A stretch of 64,000 bases of DNA, taken from Phycisphaerales bacterium. Lineage in GTDB: Bacteria > Planctomycetota > Phycisphaerae > Phycisphaerales > UBA1924. The translations under genes were made by a program, and so were the position numbers. Shown here in pieces: positions 54,890 through 63,500 of this stretch. The DNA lies in NCBI GenBank assembly GCA_040221175.1, contig JAVJVK010000013.1:1-64000 (forward strand), in the 5' to 3' direction. The notes beneath the pieces are model-generated. The model saw nothing but the letters and a program-made list of their open reading frames with translations, made no database searches and was not told where the DNA came from. Position 1 is the first letter of the stretch. Each line of letters opens with the position of its first letter.

Positions 54890-56045
54890 TCGCGAACAGA
54901 CCAAGCTGCCCCACGGCAATCGCGTCGACGACCGGCGCATCGCCCACGCCATCGCACGCTGGTTTGCCCGCTACGCCCGCGCGCTGCCATGGCGCACCGA
55001 GCCGCGCGACCCGTGGATCTCGCTCATGAGCGAGATCATGCTCCAGCAGACCCAGGTCGCCCGCGTGGCAGAGCGCTTCGACGCCTTCGTCGCGCAGTTC
55101 CCCACGCCCTCGGCCATGGCGGATCGCTCGGTGGACGACGTCCTGGCGTTGTGGAGCGGGCTGGGCTACTACCGACGGGCGCGCCTGCTCCACGCCTGCG
55201 CCGTTGCGATCGTTGAGCGTCACGGCGGAAACGTCCCGCAGGGCCTAGACGATCTGCATGAACTTCCGGGCGTCGGGCGATACACCGCCGGCGCCGTGGC
55301 GTCCATTGCGTTTGGTGCGGCGGCGCCCATCGTGGACGGCAACGTCGCCCGGGTCCTGCTGCGAGTGCACGGCGTCGAACGCGCCCCCGATTCGCCGGGC
55401 GTACAGCGGTGGGCCTGGGAGCGCGCCCAAGCGCTGGCACAAGCCGCGGGCGACGACGTGCCGCGCACCAACGAGGGCATCATGGAACTGGGCGCCACCG
55501 TGTGCACGCCGTCGGCGCCTCGGTGTCCGCACTGCCCGCTGCGATCTCGTTGCCGCGCCTTCGAGCACGGCCTGACCGAACGCATCCCAGCGCCCAAGAC
55601 GCGGGCGGCCAGGAAGCCGCTGGCGATCTCGGCGGTCGTGGTGACCGACAGACGCGGGCGGGTGCTGCTCGAGCAGCGCCCGTCCGGCGGCCTATGGGGT
55701 GGGCTCTGGCAGCCGCCCAGCGTGGAGCGCGCTGGCAGCCGCACGATACCGCTGGCAGGCACGCTCGAGGCGCTGGGCCTCGGGTCATCCGTCGAACCGC
55801 CAGTCGATCGAGGGAAATTCGGGTTTGCCACAACCCACCGGGCGGTCCGCGTCCAAGTTTGGGTCGCTCGGGCGGTCCACGCCGGCCGGACGCGGGCCGA
55901 TCGAGGCGCCCGAGCTCGCTGGTTCGAAGCGGCCGATCTGGCGTCCTTGGGCCTCGGATCTGCCCAGAGACGCATGCTGAGTGCTGGGGGCGTAGCAACC
56001 AACGGACCATCCCCGGGGAAAGCCGCGGACTTCACGAAGGCTTAA
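54882..56045 (+). CDS. mutY: A/G-specific adenine DNA glycosylase MutY
   Basis: 387 residues. Catalytic Glu51 (SEIMLQQTQV) and Asp152 (PIVDGNVAR), helix-hairpin-helix LPGVGRYTAG at 128-137, and 4Fe-4S Cys at 208, 215, 218, 224 (C-x6-C-x2-C-x5-C). A C-terminal NUDIX-like domain (from about 245) recognises 8-oxoG and holds RRGRVLLEQRPSGGLWGGLWQPP. Removes A mispaired with 8-oxoG. ATG overlaps the Nfu-N stop. Confidence 0.96.
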   Translation: MADREQTKLPHGNRVDDRRIAHAIARWFARYARALPWRTEPRDPWISLMSEIMLQQTQVARVAERFDAFVAQFPTPSAMADRSVDDVLALWSGLGYYRRARLLHACAVAIVERHGGNVPQGLDDLHELPGVGRYTAGAVASIAFGAAAPIVDGNVARVLLRVHGVERAPDSPGVQRWAWERAQALAQAAGDDVPRTNEGIMELGATVCTPSAPRCPHCPLRSRCRAFEHGLTERIPAPKTRAARKPLAISAVVVTDRRGRVLLEQRPSGGLWGGLWQPPSVERAGSRTIPLAGTLEALGLGSSVEPPVDRGKFGFATTHRAVRVQVWVARAVHAGRTRADRGARARWFEAADLASLGLGSAQRRMLSAGGVATNGPSPGKAADFTKA

Positions 56046-56084
56046 CATCGCAAGTTTCTGATTTAGATCGACTTACGAACTCAA

Positions 56085-56098
56085 CCCCGGAATCGGGG
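56085..56098 (-). terminator. GC hairpin between mutY and tRNA-Gln
   Basis: CCCCG-GAAT-CGGGG. On the minus strand it follows tRNA-Gln by 13 bases and is trailed by TTGAGTT; on the plus strand it trails mutY by 39 bases. It could end both convergent transcripts. Confidence 0.4.
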
Positions 56099-56111
56099 CA
56101 TTGTGGATAAG

Positions 56112-56182
56112 CTGGGGATCCAGGATTCGAACCTGGACTAGATGAACCAGAATCACCGGTGCTACCATTACACCAATCCCCA
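56112..56182 (-). tRNA. tRNA-Gln (anticodon CTG)
   Basis: 71 bases. Acceptor TGGGGAT/ATCCCCA, short D-arm, anticodon stem GGTGA/TCATC (one G-U pair) with loop TTCTGGT giving CTG for CAG codons, T-arm CCAGG-TTCGAAT-CCTGG. Discriminator G. CCA is not encoded. Confidence 0.96.
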
Positions 56183-56448
56183 GACTGGCGGGCCAAGTCT
56201 ACATCGGCTCCACGTTGAGTTCAACGCCTGCCACCCGCCCAGCCGTTCGGCAAGTTGGGCGAATTCGGGAAAATACGCACGGCTCGCATGGCTTCGGGTG
56301 GCCTTCATGGCACTCTGGGCAAAATTTAGTGTGGGCGATGGCATCCATCGAGTACAATCTCAACGAACGTGTCTACGGGCCTGAGGATGCCCGTGGCGGC
56401 TCGGGTGCAGGCGGCAACCTGCGACCAGCAAAGAGCGAGGAGACAGAC
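56183..56448. other. 266-bp gene-free leader before the PEP-CTERM gene
   Basis: It holds a small hairpin (GCAGG-CGGCAA-CCTGC near 56408-56422) and must contain the promoters for tRNA-Gln (minus) and the next gene (plus). An in-frame extension upstream of 56449 lacks a Shine-Dalgarno and signal peptide. Confidence 0.35.
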
Positions 56449-57498
56449 ATGAGCAAGACGATGATTTCCGTGGCAACGCTGCTTGCCGTGGCCGGAGCCA
56501 GCTTCGCGCAGGACTCCCAGTTCCTGTTCACCAACCAGGCCGATCCCGGCATCGATGGGTACCTCGGCGGCGCGCACACGCGGGTCATCGACGTGACCAA
56601 CCCCGGCGCGTTCCTGGCCGGCATCGTGCAGGTTGGTTCGAGCTTCTACTTCAACGATGGTGCGGCCAACTTCGATCCCAGCCTGACCAGCGGCCTGTAT
56701 CGCCTCGACGGCGCGTTCGGCACGCCGTCGATCACGCCCGTGGCCACAGGGATGCCCATCGAGAACCCCATCGGTCTCCAGTGGGATGCCGGCCGTGGGA
56801 ACTTCATCACGGTGAACAACCCGTTCTCGCCCGGCGCAGGCAGCGTCGAGGGCATCCTGGGCATCACCCCGGGCGGCACCGTCAGCACCATCTTCGAGCA
56901 GGACCTGTCCATCCCCCGGCCGCGCTACCAGGGTGCGTCGCGCCTGGCGCCCGAGTTTGGCAGCGACAGCTACCTCGTCACCAGCCCCAACGGCAGCGGC
57001 GCGGTGGTCGGCCCGGGCGAACTCGGCACTGGGAGCGCGCTCTTCCGCATCAACATTGATGGCTCGCTCTCGGGCAGCCAGGAACTCGTCGTTGACTTGG
57101 CCGACACGGCCGTCACCGGCTTGGCCGATCCGCTGCTCGACACCGCCGGCCTGGCCGTCAATCCCAATAACGGCCTGGTGTACCTGACCGACCGCAACGC
57201 CGGGGCCATCTATGAGATGACGCTCGACGGTTCGGGCGCGTTCGATTCCATCCGTCTGCTGGTCGACGGCCTGAACGAGCCCGAGGAGATCCAGTACGAT
57301 CCATTCAACGACCGCCTGGTGTTCGACGAGAACTTTGGCTCGGGCCTGGGCCGCATCAGCCAGGTCGAGCTCGATGGCTCGGGCGTGACCGTGCTGGTCG
57401 ACGGCGTCGACACCCGCGGCATCGTGATCGTGCCCGCGCCGGCGTCGCTGGCACTGGTTGCTCTGGGTGGCCTGGCCGCCGTGCGTCGCCGCCGCTGA
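56449..57498 (+). CDS. secreted protein with PEP-CTERM-like sorting tail
   Basis: 349 residues, GAGGAG 6 bases upstream. Signal peptide MSKTMISVATLLAVAGASFAQ. The body is propeller-like, with repeats such as GLAVNPNNGLVYLTDRNAG. The C-terminus VPAPASLALVALGGLAAVRRRR is, with a Pro-Ala-Pro in place of PEP, a PEP-CTERM/exosortase-type signal: motif, hydrophobic helix and Arg run. It would be processed by an exosortase/archaeosortase system, which is not encoded in this window. Function unknown. A strong stem-loop follows. Confidence 0.85.
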   Translation: MSKTMISVATLLAVAGASFAQDSQFLFTNQADPGIDGYLGGAHTRVIDVTNPGAFLAGIVQVGSSFYFNDGAANFDPSLTSGLYRLDGAFGTPSITPVATGMPIENPIGLQWDAGRGNFITVNNPFSPGAGSVEGILGITPGGTVSTIFEQDLSIPRPRYQGASRLAPEFGSDSYLVTSPNGSGAVVGPGELGTGSALFRINIDGSLSGSQELVVDLADTAVTGLADPLLDTAGLAVNPNNGLVYLTDRNAGAIYEMTLDGSGAFDSIRLLVDGLNEPEEIQYDPFNDRLVFDENFGSGLGRISQVELDGSGVTVLVDGVDTRGIVIVPAPASLALVALGGLAAVRRRR

Positions 57499-57551
57499 TT
57501 CCTACCGCACGCAACGCCCCTCGGGCAACGTGCGTACATCCTGCATAAGAA

Positions 57552-57590
57552 CGATGGCCGATGGGCGGCGCCCACCGGCCATCGGTGTTT
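57552..57590 (+). terminator. strong stem-loop with T-rich trailer
   Basis: CGATGGCCG and CGGCCATCG form a 9-bp perfect stem with an inner TGGGCG/CGCCCA extension, followed by TGTTTGT. It lies 53 bases past the PEP-CTERM gene stop. Confidence 0.75.
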
Positions 57591-57643
57591 GTACGGATCG
57601 TGAGAGAGTTGTCCGCTCGGTGGGGCCGAATGGAGACGCAGAG

Positions 57644-58411
57644 ATGATTGGACCGCGCACACGCATCGCCGGCCTGGTGGCCGCAGGCCTGGCCTCGGGT
57701 CTGGCCCTCGCGGAAGAAACCGGTTTCGACAGCCTGCCCTCGGGCTTCCTGGGACGCACGTTCGAGGACGGCGGCATCACGTTTTCCGAGAATCTTTGGT
57801 TCCCCGGCGGCAACCAGGTTCAGTTTGCCGCCACCAACGGCACGGGCTCGATCAGCTCGTTCCCAGAGTTCAGTCCGGTCAACGTCATGACCACCGGCTC
57901 ATGGTCCACCGGCCCGGTCCTGGGCTTCACGCGCACCCATCAGTGGATCGGCAGCATCGGCCAGAACGCCAGCACCGCCCGGCTCGACCTCTTCTGGCTC
58001 GGCCGCTCGAACTGGGAAGGCACCGAAGTATGCCTGGAGGGCCTGGTGGGTGACGACGTAGTCGTCAGCGATTGCTTCATCCACCCTGGCGCGCTGCCCG
58101 ACGACATCCAGCACACCCGCATGGAGATCGCCGGCGTTGAGTTCGAGCGCATCCGTTTCATCGCGCGCGGTGGGACGGTGCCGGGTGAACTTGACGGCAT
58201 TCTGGCGGTCTTCGACAACGTCGCCATCGAGGTGGGCGAGCCCTGCCGCGTTGATATCGACGGCGATGGTGAATTGACCATCTTCGACTTCCTGGCCTAC
58301 CAGAACCTCTTCGACGCGGGCGATTTGCAGGCCGACTTCGATGGCGACGGCGAACTGACGCTGTTCGACTTCCTGGCCTTCCAGAACGAGTTCGACGCCG
58401 GCTGCGGCTAA
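57644..58411 (+). CDS. secreted GC-type dockerin-anchored protein
   Basis: 255 residues. GGAG sits 8 bases before the ATG. Signal peptide ends near LALAEE. Residues about 25-195 are a single beta-rich domain (FDSLPSGFLGRTFEDGGITFS) resembling exported single-domain proteins often found with PEP-CTERM tails, no named family. Dockerin repeats DIDGDGELTIFDF and DFDGDGELTLFDF, ending GCG, cover the last 55 residues. The neighbouring PEP-CTERM gene uses a different anchoring tail. Confidence 0.85.
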   Translation: MIGPRTRIAGLVAAGLASGLALAEETGFDSLPSGFLGRTFEDGGITFSENLWFPGGNQVQFAATNGTGSISSFPEFSPVNVMTTGSWSTGPVLGFTRTHQWIGSIGQNASTARLDLFWLGRSNWEGTEVCLEGLVGDDVVVSDCFIHPGALPDDIQHTRMEIAGVEFERIRFIARGGTVPGELDGILAVFDNVAIEVGEPCRVDIDGDGELTIFDFLAYQNLFDAGDLQADFDGDGELTLFDFLAFQNEFDAGCG

Positions 58412-58427
58412 TGCCGATAGCACAGGC

Positions 58428-59048
58428 ATGACCAACCCCATCACCCTGGTCGGCGGCGGCGGACACGCTAAGGTCGTGGCCGATGCCGCACGCGCGGCCG
58501 GCATGGCCATGGCCGGCTTCGTCGACGACGACCCAGCCGCCACCGCGCCCGGGCTCGATCATCTCGGGCCCGTCGAGAAGGCGGCCGAGCCATGGCACCT
58601 TTGCATCGGCGACGTCGCCACCCGCATGAAGGTGCTGGGCATGCTCGAAGGCGTGGCGGCGAGCATCATTCATCCGATGTCCATCGTCAGCGTCGACGCC
58701 GTGATCGGCGACGGCGTGTTCGTTGGCCCCGGCGCCGTGATCAACGCCGGCGCAACGATCGACGAGCACGTCATCATCAACAGCGCCGCGGTGGTGGAGC
58801 ACGATGCGCGCATCGGTCGGGCCAGCCACGTCGCGCCCGGGGCCGTGCTATGCGGCGCGGTGGTGGTGGGGCAGGGGTGCCTCATCGGCGCCAACGCCAC
58901 GCTGCTGCCGGGGGTCGAGGTGGGCGACGGGGCGATCGTTGGCGCGGGCGCGGTGGTCAGGGGCGCGGTGCCGCCTCGCTGCCTGGCGGTGGGTGTGCCG
59001 GCCGAGGTGCTCGCGCGTCGACGTGGGCGATCAGTTCGGCTTCGATAG
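58428..59048 (+). CDS. NeuD/PglB-type sugar O/N-acyltransferase (left-handed beta-helix)
   Basis: 206 residues. N-terminal Rossmann-like part GGGGHAKVVADAARAAGM with FVDDDP, then hexapeptide repeats from about residue 85 (VIGDGVFVGPGAVINAGATI and similar). This layout acetylates UDP- or nucleotide-sugars for glycan or LPS-type polymers. Lies 16 bp after the dockerin gene. Its last 92 bases overlap, tail to tail, the end of the convergent glycosyltransferase gene. Confidence 0.9.
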   Translation: MTNPITLVGGGGHAKVVADAARAAGMAMAGFVDDDPAATAPGLDHLGPVEKAAEPWHLCIGDVATRMKVLGMLEGVAASIIHPMSIVSVDAVIGDGVFVGPGAVINAGATIDEHVIINSAAVVEHDARIGRASHVAPGAVLCGAVVVGQGCLIGANATLLPGVEVGDGAIVGAGAVVRGAVPPRCLAVGVPAEVLARRRGRSVRLR

Positions 59049-60195
59049 CCGCCTCGAATCGATCCTCGCTGAATCGCTGGGCGTTCTCGACGCACGCCCG
59101 CGAACCACACGCACTCGCACGCTTCGCCGCCTCTGCCATCGCGCTCGCCGATCCATCGCACAGCACGCCCGTGGCGCCGTCCTGCACGATGTCGAGCGCC
59201 CCGCCCTCGCCCCTGGCCGCGATGGGCAGCCCGCACGCCTGGGCCTCGACGGCCGTGATACCGAAGTCTTCGACCTGCGGAAAGAGCAGCACCGCCGCCG
59301 TGCGCATCTCGTGACGCAAGGCCTCATCGCTCAGCCGTCCCATGAAACTCACGTTCGACGGCGCCGACCGCTCGAGCTCACCCCGCACGCTGCCGTCGCC
59401 GACGATGCGTAGCTCCGCCCCCGCCAGCTTCGCAGCCTCGATCGCCGTGTCGAACCGCTTGTAGGGTTCGATGGCCCCGACCGACAGCCAGTGCTCGCCG
59501 CGCAGTTCTTCGCCGGGCGTGAAGTAGTCGGTGCGGGCGGGCGGATGGATGACCGTCGATTCGCGGCCATACGCCCGCTCGATCAGCCCGGCCACGTGGG
59601 TCGAGTTGGCGATGAACGTGCTGACGTGGTCGGCGGTTGAGCGATCCCACGCGCGGAGCGAGCCGCCGAACATGCGCAGGCCCAGCCGTTGCAGCCGGCC
59701 GCCGTATTGATCGGCCTGCGACCAAAGGTACCGCGCCGGACTGTGGCAATAGCACACGTGCGGCACGCCGGGCGGCGGGCACAGCCCCTTAATGGCGGCC
59801 GAACTGGTTGACACGAGCAGATCAATCGGGCGGCGGCGATGCATCGCCGCGAGCCGATCGGTGAGCTGGCCGACGCCGGATGGATAGAGCGGCAGCATCC
59901 ACCGCCGAGCCGCCAGCGCCCCGGGCAGCGATCCGAAGGTGGACACCTGGCGCGGCAGTGCGTCGAGTTCGGGCGTGAGCGGCCGCCCATCATCGAACAT
60001 CGTCAGGATGGCCTCGACGTGCCCCAGCCGACCCGCCACGCGGGCGATATGGTGCAGCACGCGCTCGCCGCCCCGCAGGCCCACCAGCCAGTCATGGGCC
60101 AGAACGATGCGCGGGCGATCCCCAGAATTCGATGCCGGGGAATCCTCGGCCCCTTCACGGGGGTTTAGAGTGGTCGATGAGCCAGCCGCACGCAT
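58957..60195 (-). CDS. GT4-family glycosyltransferase
   Basis: 412 residues from the ATG at 60195, the closest in-frame start to the fold (RIVLAHDWLVGLRGGERVL); a longer frame to 60258 exists. A GT-B fold is indicated by FIANSTHVAGLIERAYGRES, WLSVGAIEPYKRFDTAIEA and the nucleotide-sugar site EDFGITAVEAQACGLP. Transfers a sugar from an activated donor to a glycan; acceptor unknown. Together with the acetyltransferase it suggests a cell-surface polysaccharide step. Its start overlaps that of the divergent amidohydrolase by 19 bp, and its end overlaps the acetyltransferase gene by 92 bp. Confidence 0.9.
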   Translation of the reverse strand: MRAAGSSTTLNPREGAEDSPASNSGDRPRIVLAHDWLVGLRGGERVLHHIARVAGRLGHVEAILTMFDDGRPLTPELDALPRQVSTFGSLPGALAARRWMLPLYPSGVGQLTDRLAAMHRRRPIDLLVSTSSAAIKGLCPPPGVPHVCYCHSPARYLWSQADQYGGRLQRLGLRMFGGSLRAWDRSTADHVSTFIANSTHVAGLIERAYGRESTVIHPPARTDYFTPGEELRGEHWLSVGAIEPYKRFDTAIEAAKLAGAELRIVGDGSVRGELERSAPSNVSFMGRLSDEALRHEMRTAAVLLFPQVEDFGITAVEAQACGLPIAARGEGGALDIVQDGATGVLCDGSASAMAEAAKRASACGSRACVENAQRFSEDRFEAAIEAELIAHVDARAPRPAHPPPGSEAAPRP

Positions 60196-61295
60196 CCCAG
60201 ACTGTACGGGCCACCCCGGCCAACCTGCTCGGGCTCGACTACCTGGCCGAGGCGGCACGCTTTGGCCCGCCCGTCGTTCCCATCATCGACAGCCACGCCC
60301 ACATCAACGGGTCCAAGGCCGCCCTGGTATACGAGCGTGCGATGGACGCCTACGGCGTGAAGCGGGTGTACTCGCAGACGCAGATGTCCCAGGCGGCGGC
60401 GATGCGCGACGCACTGGGCGACAAGATCCGTTTCGTCGCCATCCCCGAGTACATGAGCGACGACCGCCGGCGAGCCATGCGTGAGGGCTTCTTCGAGAAC
60501 ATGCGGCGCTTCCATGGCGAGTTCGGCTCGCGGATGCTCAAGTTCTGGGCCGCTCCGCGCTTGCGTGACATGCTCGACCCGGTGGCCGACGCCGACATCA
60601 TCCGCATCGACAGCCCGCTTCGTCGCGACCTGGCCGCCGAGGCGGTCTCGCTGGGCTACATGTTCCAGGCACACATCGCCGACCCGGACACGTGGTTCGC
60701 CACCAAGTACGCCGACGCGAGCACGTACGGCACGAAGCTGGAGCATTACGAGCCGCTGGAGCGCATGGCCGACGATTTCGGCGTGCCCTGGCTCGTGGCG
60801 CACATGGGCGGCTGGCCCGAGGACCTCACGTTCCTCGACGGCTTGCTCACGCGGCACGACAACATCTACCTGGACACCTCTGCGACCAAGTGGATGGTCC
60901 GTGAACTCAGTAAGCACCCGCGCGACGCGTTCATTGCCTTTCTCGAGAAATGGCGCGGCCGCATCCTCTTCGGGTCCGACATCGTGACGCTCGACGACCA
61001 CTTCGAGTCCAGCGACGACGCCAACAACCGCTTCGGCGCGCACCAAGCCAGCGGCGAGGCCGAGGCCTTCGACCTCTACGCCAGCCGCTACTGGGCCCTG
61101 CGCACGCTGTGGGAACGCAAGTATGAAGGACCGAGCCCTATCGCCGACCCCGACCTTGCGATGATCGACCCTGAGAACCACGATGCGATGGGCTCGCCGC
61201 CTCTTCAGGGGTTCGCGCTACCGAAGGACTTGCTCGAGGTGGTGTACGCCGGTGCGGCCGAGGCTCTGCTGGAGACGTGGTGGGCCGAGCACTAA
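60177..61295 (+). CDS. amidohydrolase-family (PF04909) metal-dependent hydrolase
   Basis: 372 residues from MSQPHASQ. The HxH zinc motif lies in IIDSHAHING (about residues 37-46), a further His in LVAHMGGWP, and the catalytic Asp in ILFGSDIVTLDD. This is the 2-amino-3-carboxymuconate-semialdehyde decarboxylase-like branch in overall shape; substrate unknown. No strong Shine-Dalgarno. Its stop lies 4 bp from the end of the PrpB-like gene on the other strand. Confidence 0.85.
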   Translation: MSQPHASQTVRATPANLLGLDYLAEAARFGPPVVPIIDSHAHINGSKAALVYERAMDAYGVKRVYSQTQMSQAAAMRDALGDKIRFVAIPEYMSDDRRRAMREGFFENMRRFHGEFGSRMLKFWAAPRLRDMLDPVADADIIRIDSPLRRDLAAEAVSLGYMFQAHIADPDTWFATKYADASTYGTKLEHYEPLERMADDFGVPWLVAHMGGWPEDLTFLDGLLTRHDNIYLDTSATKWMVRELSKHPRDAFIAFLEKWRGRILFGSDIVTLDDHFESSDDANNRFGAHQASGEAEAFDLYASRYWALRTLWERKYEGPSPIADPDLAMIDPENHDAMGSPPLQGFALPKDLLEVVYAGAAEALLETWWAEH

Positions 61296-61299
61296 TGCA

Positions 61300-62235
61300 T
61301 CAACGGAACGCCCAAGGCTCCCCGGGCGTGTAGCCGAGCAAGTCGTAAAGCTCAGCCCGCGTCTGCATGCCGTCCAGGCTCGCTTGCACGCTGCCGTCTT
61401 CGGCCAGCCCGGCCAGCAGTCGATCGACGGCCTTCATCGCCACGCGCAGGGTCGAGACCGGGAAGATCACGAAGTGGTAGCCCATCTGCGCGAAGCGGTC
61501 GCGCGGGATGATCGGCGTCTTGCCGAACTCGGTCATGTTGGCCAGCATGTAGGGTGACCGATCCGCGCCGCCGACCTCGACCTTCGACATCGCCTTGGCG
61601 AAGGCCTCGAACTCGCCTTCATCCTTGAGGCCCTCGGGGAAGATCATGCTCGCGCCGGCTTGCGCGTAGCGGGTGGCCCGCTCGATGGCGTCGTCCATGC
61701 CGCTGACACCACGCGCGTCGGTGCGCGCGCACACGATGAAGTCCGGATCGCCGCTCTCGCGCGCCGCCCGCGCGGCCCATTCGATCTTGCTCGTCGCTTG
61801 CTCGACCGGCAGCAAGGTCTTGCCGTCAAGGTGCCCGCACCGCTTGGGGAACACCTGGTCTTCCAAATGCAGGCCCGCCGCACCGGCGCGTTGGTACTCG
61901 ATGACCGTTCGGCGGGTCATCTCTTCCTCGCCAAAGCCCGTGTCGGCGTCGGCGATCACAGGCAACGCAGGGCCTCCGGCTTCCAGCCGAGACCCATCGA
62001 CCACTTCCCGCACCGTCGCCACGAACCGGTCGAGGGTCAGCAGGCCCACGTCGGGCACGCCCGCCGCCGCGCTCGTGGCCGCTCCAGAGACGTACGCCGC
62101 CTCGAAGCCGTGCCGGGCGACGGCGCGGGCGGTCAGGCCGCTGAAGGCCCCCGGAGCCATGACGCAGCCGCGTTCCATGGCAGACTTCAGGCGTTGGGCG
62201 GGTGTTTGGACGGTATTTGTCAGCGTTTCAGGCAT
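61300..62235 (-). CDS. isocitrate lyase/PEP mutase superfamily enzyme (PrpB-like)
   Basis: 311 residues from MPETLTNTVQ. TIM-barrel features include PVIADADTGFGEEEM (metal-binding Asp pair), catalytic loop KRCGH at 131-135 and CARTDARGVSGMDDAIERA. Best match by motif is methylisocitrate lyase (2-methylcitrate cycle) or an oxaloacetate decarboxylase/carboxyphosphonoenolpyruvate mutase relative. No methylcitrate synthase or dehydratase neighbours are present, so the exact substrate is open. Weak ribosome binding site. Confidence 0.85.
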   Translation of the reverse strand: MPETLTNTVQTPAQRLKSAMERGCVMAPGAFSGLTARAVARHGFEAAYVSGAATSAAAGVPDVGLLTLDRFVATVREVVDGSRLEAGGPALPVIADADTGFGEEEMTRRTVIEYQRAGAAGLHLEDQVFPKRCGHLDGKTLLPVEQATSKIEWAARAARESGDPDFIVCARTDARGVSGMDDAIERATRYAQAGASMIFPEGLKDEGEFEAFAKAMSKVEVGGADRSPYMLANMTEFGKTPIIPRDRFAQMGYHFVIFPVSTLRVAMKAVDRLLAGLAEDGSVQASLDGMQTRAELYDLLGYTPGEPWAFR

Positions 62236-62364
62236 CCTGACATCGTAGGAATGCGGCTTTTGCCGGCTGGCGCGATTTTTTCGATTCAGGCCATATTGGA
62301 CTGAATCCGCGTTTGCGGACGGTCGATGGACCTTGCAAGAGGACACGCCAGACCGGAGCAAGCC

Positions 62365-63468
62365 ATGAGCCGAATCGAAGAAATCCGCCACGCCGACGAC
62401 CAGTGCCAGGGTGCCTGCGACGGCTGCCAGTGCCAGGACGACGCCATCGCCGGACGCGTGGGCGTCACCGTCGAGGGGGAATCGGGCGACATCGAACCGG
62501 GCGGCATCGAGCCGGAAGTCGACGCCCTGACCCGCGGGCTGCTGGGCAGCTTCTCGCGGTTCATCGAGTCGGGCGAAGACCAACCAACCGACGACGAGGC
62601 CAGCAACGCGACGGCCAAGTCCAGCGCTTCCGATCACCATTCCGCCACCTCGGCGGGGTCTCCACGAGAGGAGCGGCCCGAAGGCGCGGCGCTCGACGAG
62701 GCCCTGGGACGCGTGGAATCGGCGATGGCGGCGCTGGTCTCGGCCGTGCCGAGCCTTGAAGAACGTCTGGCGTGCGTCGAGACCACCATCGGCGCGGGCG
62801 ACGGCGTGCCCGAGGGCGTCGACCGCGATGCCGTCGCGGGCAAGCTCAAGGACCAGCTCGCCCAGGTCGACCGCGAGTGCAAGCGGCTGGCCAGCGTGCC
62901 CATCGAGCGCCTCGAGGCGCGCGTCGCCTCGGCCGAACGCTCGCTGGGCGGGTTCATCGAGCGGGCCGAGGCCGTGCTGGGTGCGTGCGAGCAGGAGCGC
63001 CACGCCGCCGAGGGCGTGGCCGACCGGCTGACCGAACTGGCAGCGGCGCTCGAGCCCTGGACCGAACTGCTCGACCTGCGCCAGACCGAAGACGGCATGC
63101 CCAGGCCGCTGGCGGCGCTGCTGCGCATCGCCGGGGCCGAGCTCTCGCGCGAGATGGCGGGCGTGCGCGGCAGCCTCGAGCGATTCGCCGGCGTGCTCGA
63201 CCTGACCGGCGCCGAGCTCGAGACCGAACAGACCGCCGACGCCGATGCGGGCGACGGCGTGCAGGAGGGAGACACCGTGACGCCTCAGGAACCGGGCGAG
63301 GACGATTCGCGCAAGCGGAGCCGTCGGAAGAATGGCAAGTCGCGGGCCGTGCGCGCCAAGGGTGCCGAGGCCGAGGCCCCGCGCCGCGGCGCCTCGGAGC
63401 GTAGATTGAGCGCCGAGGCGCGACTGCGGGCGCGCAGCAGGGCCGAGGGCCGCCCGCCGCGCCGCTAG
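62365..63468 (+). CDS. unknown protein with N-terminal Cys cluster, coiled coil and basic tail
   Basis: 367 residues; GGAG 8 bases before the ATG. Residues 14-23 hold CQGACDGCQC, a compact Cys-x3-Cys-x2-Cys-x-Cys pattern that could bind Zn or Fe-S. Residues about 115-290 are Glu/Ala/Leu/Arg-rich and predicted coiled coil (KLKDQLAQVDRECKRLA). The last about 75 residues are Arg/Lys-rich (RKRSRRKNGKSRAVRAKG), like a nucleic-acid-binding tail. No TM or signal peptide. No family recognised; a structural or DNA/RNA-associated role is inference from composition. Confidence 0.75.
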   Translation: MSRIEEIRHADDQCQGACDGCQCQDDAIAGRVGVTVEGESGDIEPGGIEPEVDALTRGLLGSFSRFIESGEDQPTDDEASNATAKSSASDHHSATSAGSPREERPEGAALDEALGRVESAMAALVSAVPSLEERLACVETTIGAGDGVPEGVDRDAVAGKLKDQLAQVDRECKRLASVPIERLEARVASAERSLGGFIERAEAVLGACEQERHAAEGVADRLTELAAALEPWTELLDLRQTEDGMPRPLAALLRIAGAELSREMAGVRGSLERFAGVLDLTGAELETEQTADADAGDGVQEGDTVTPQEPGEDDSRKRSRRKNGKSRAVRAKGAEAEAPRRGASERRLSAEARLRARSRAEGRPPRR

Positions 63469-63500
63469 CCCGCGGCCGAGAGGGCGCTAGGGTTCATGCG

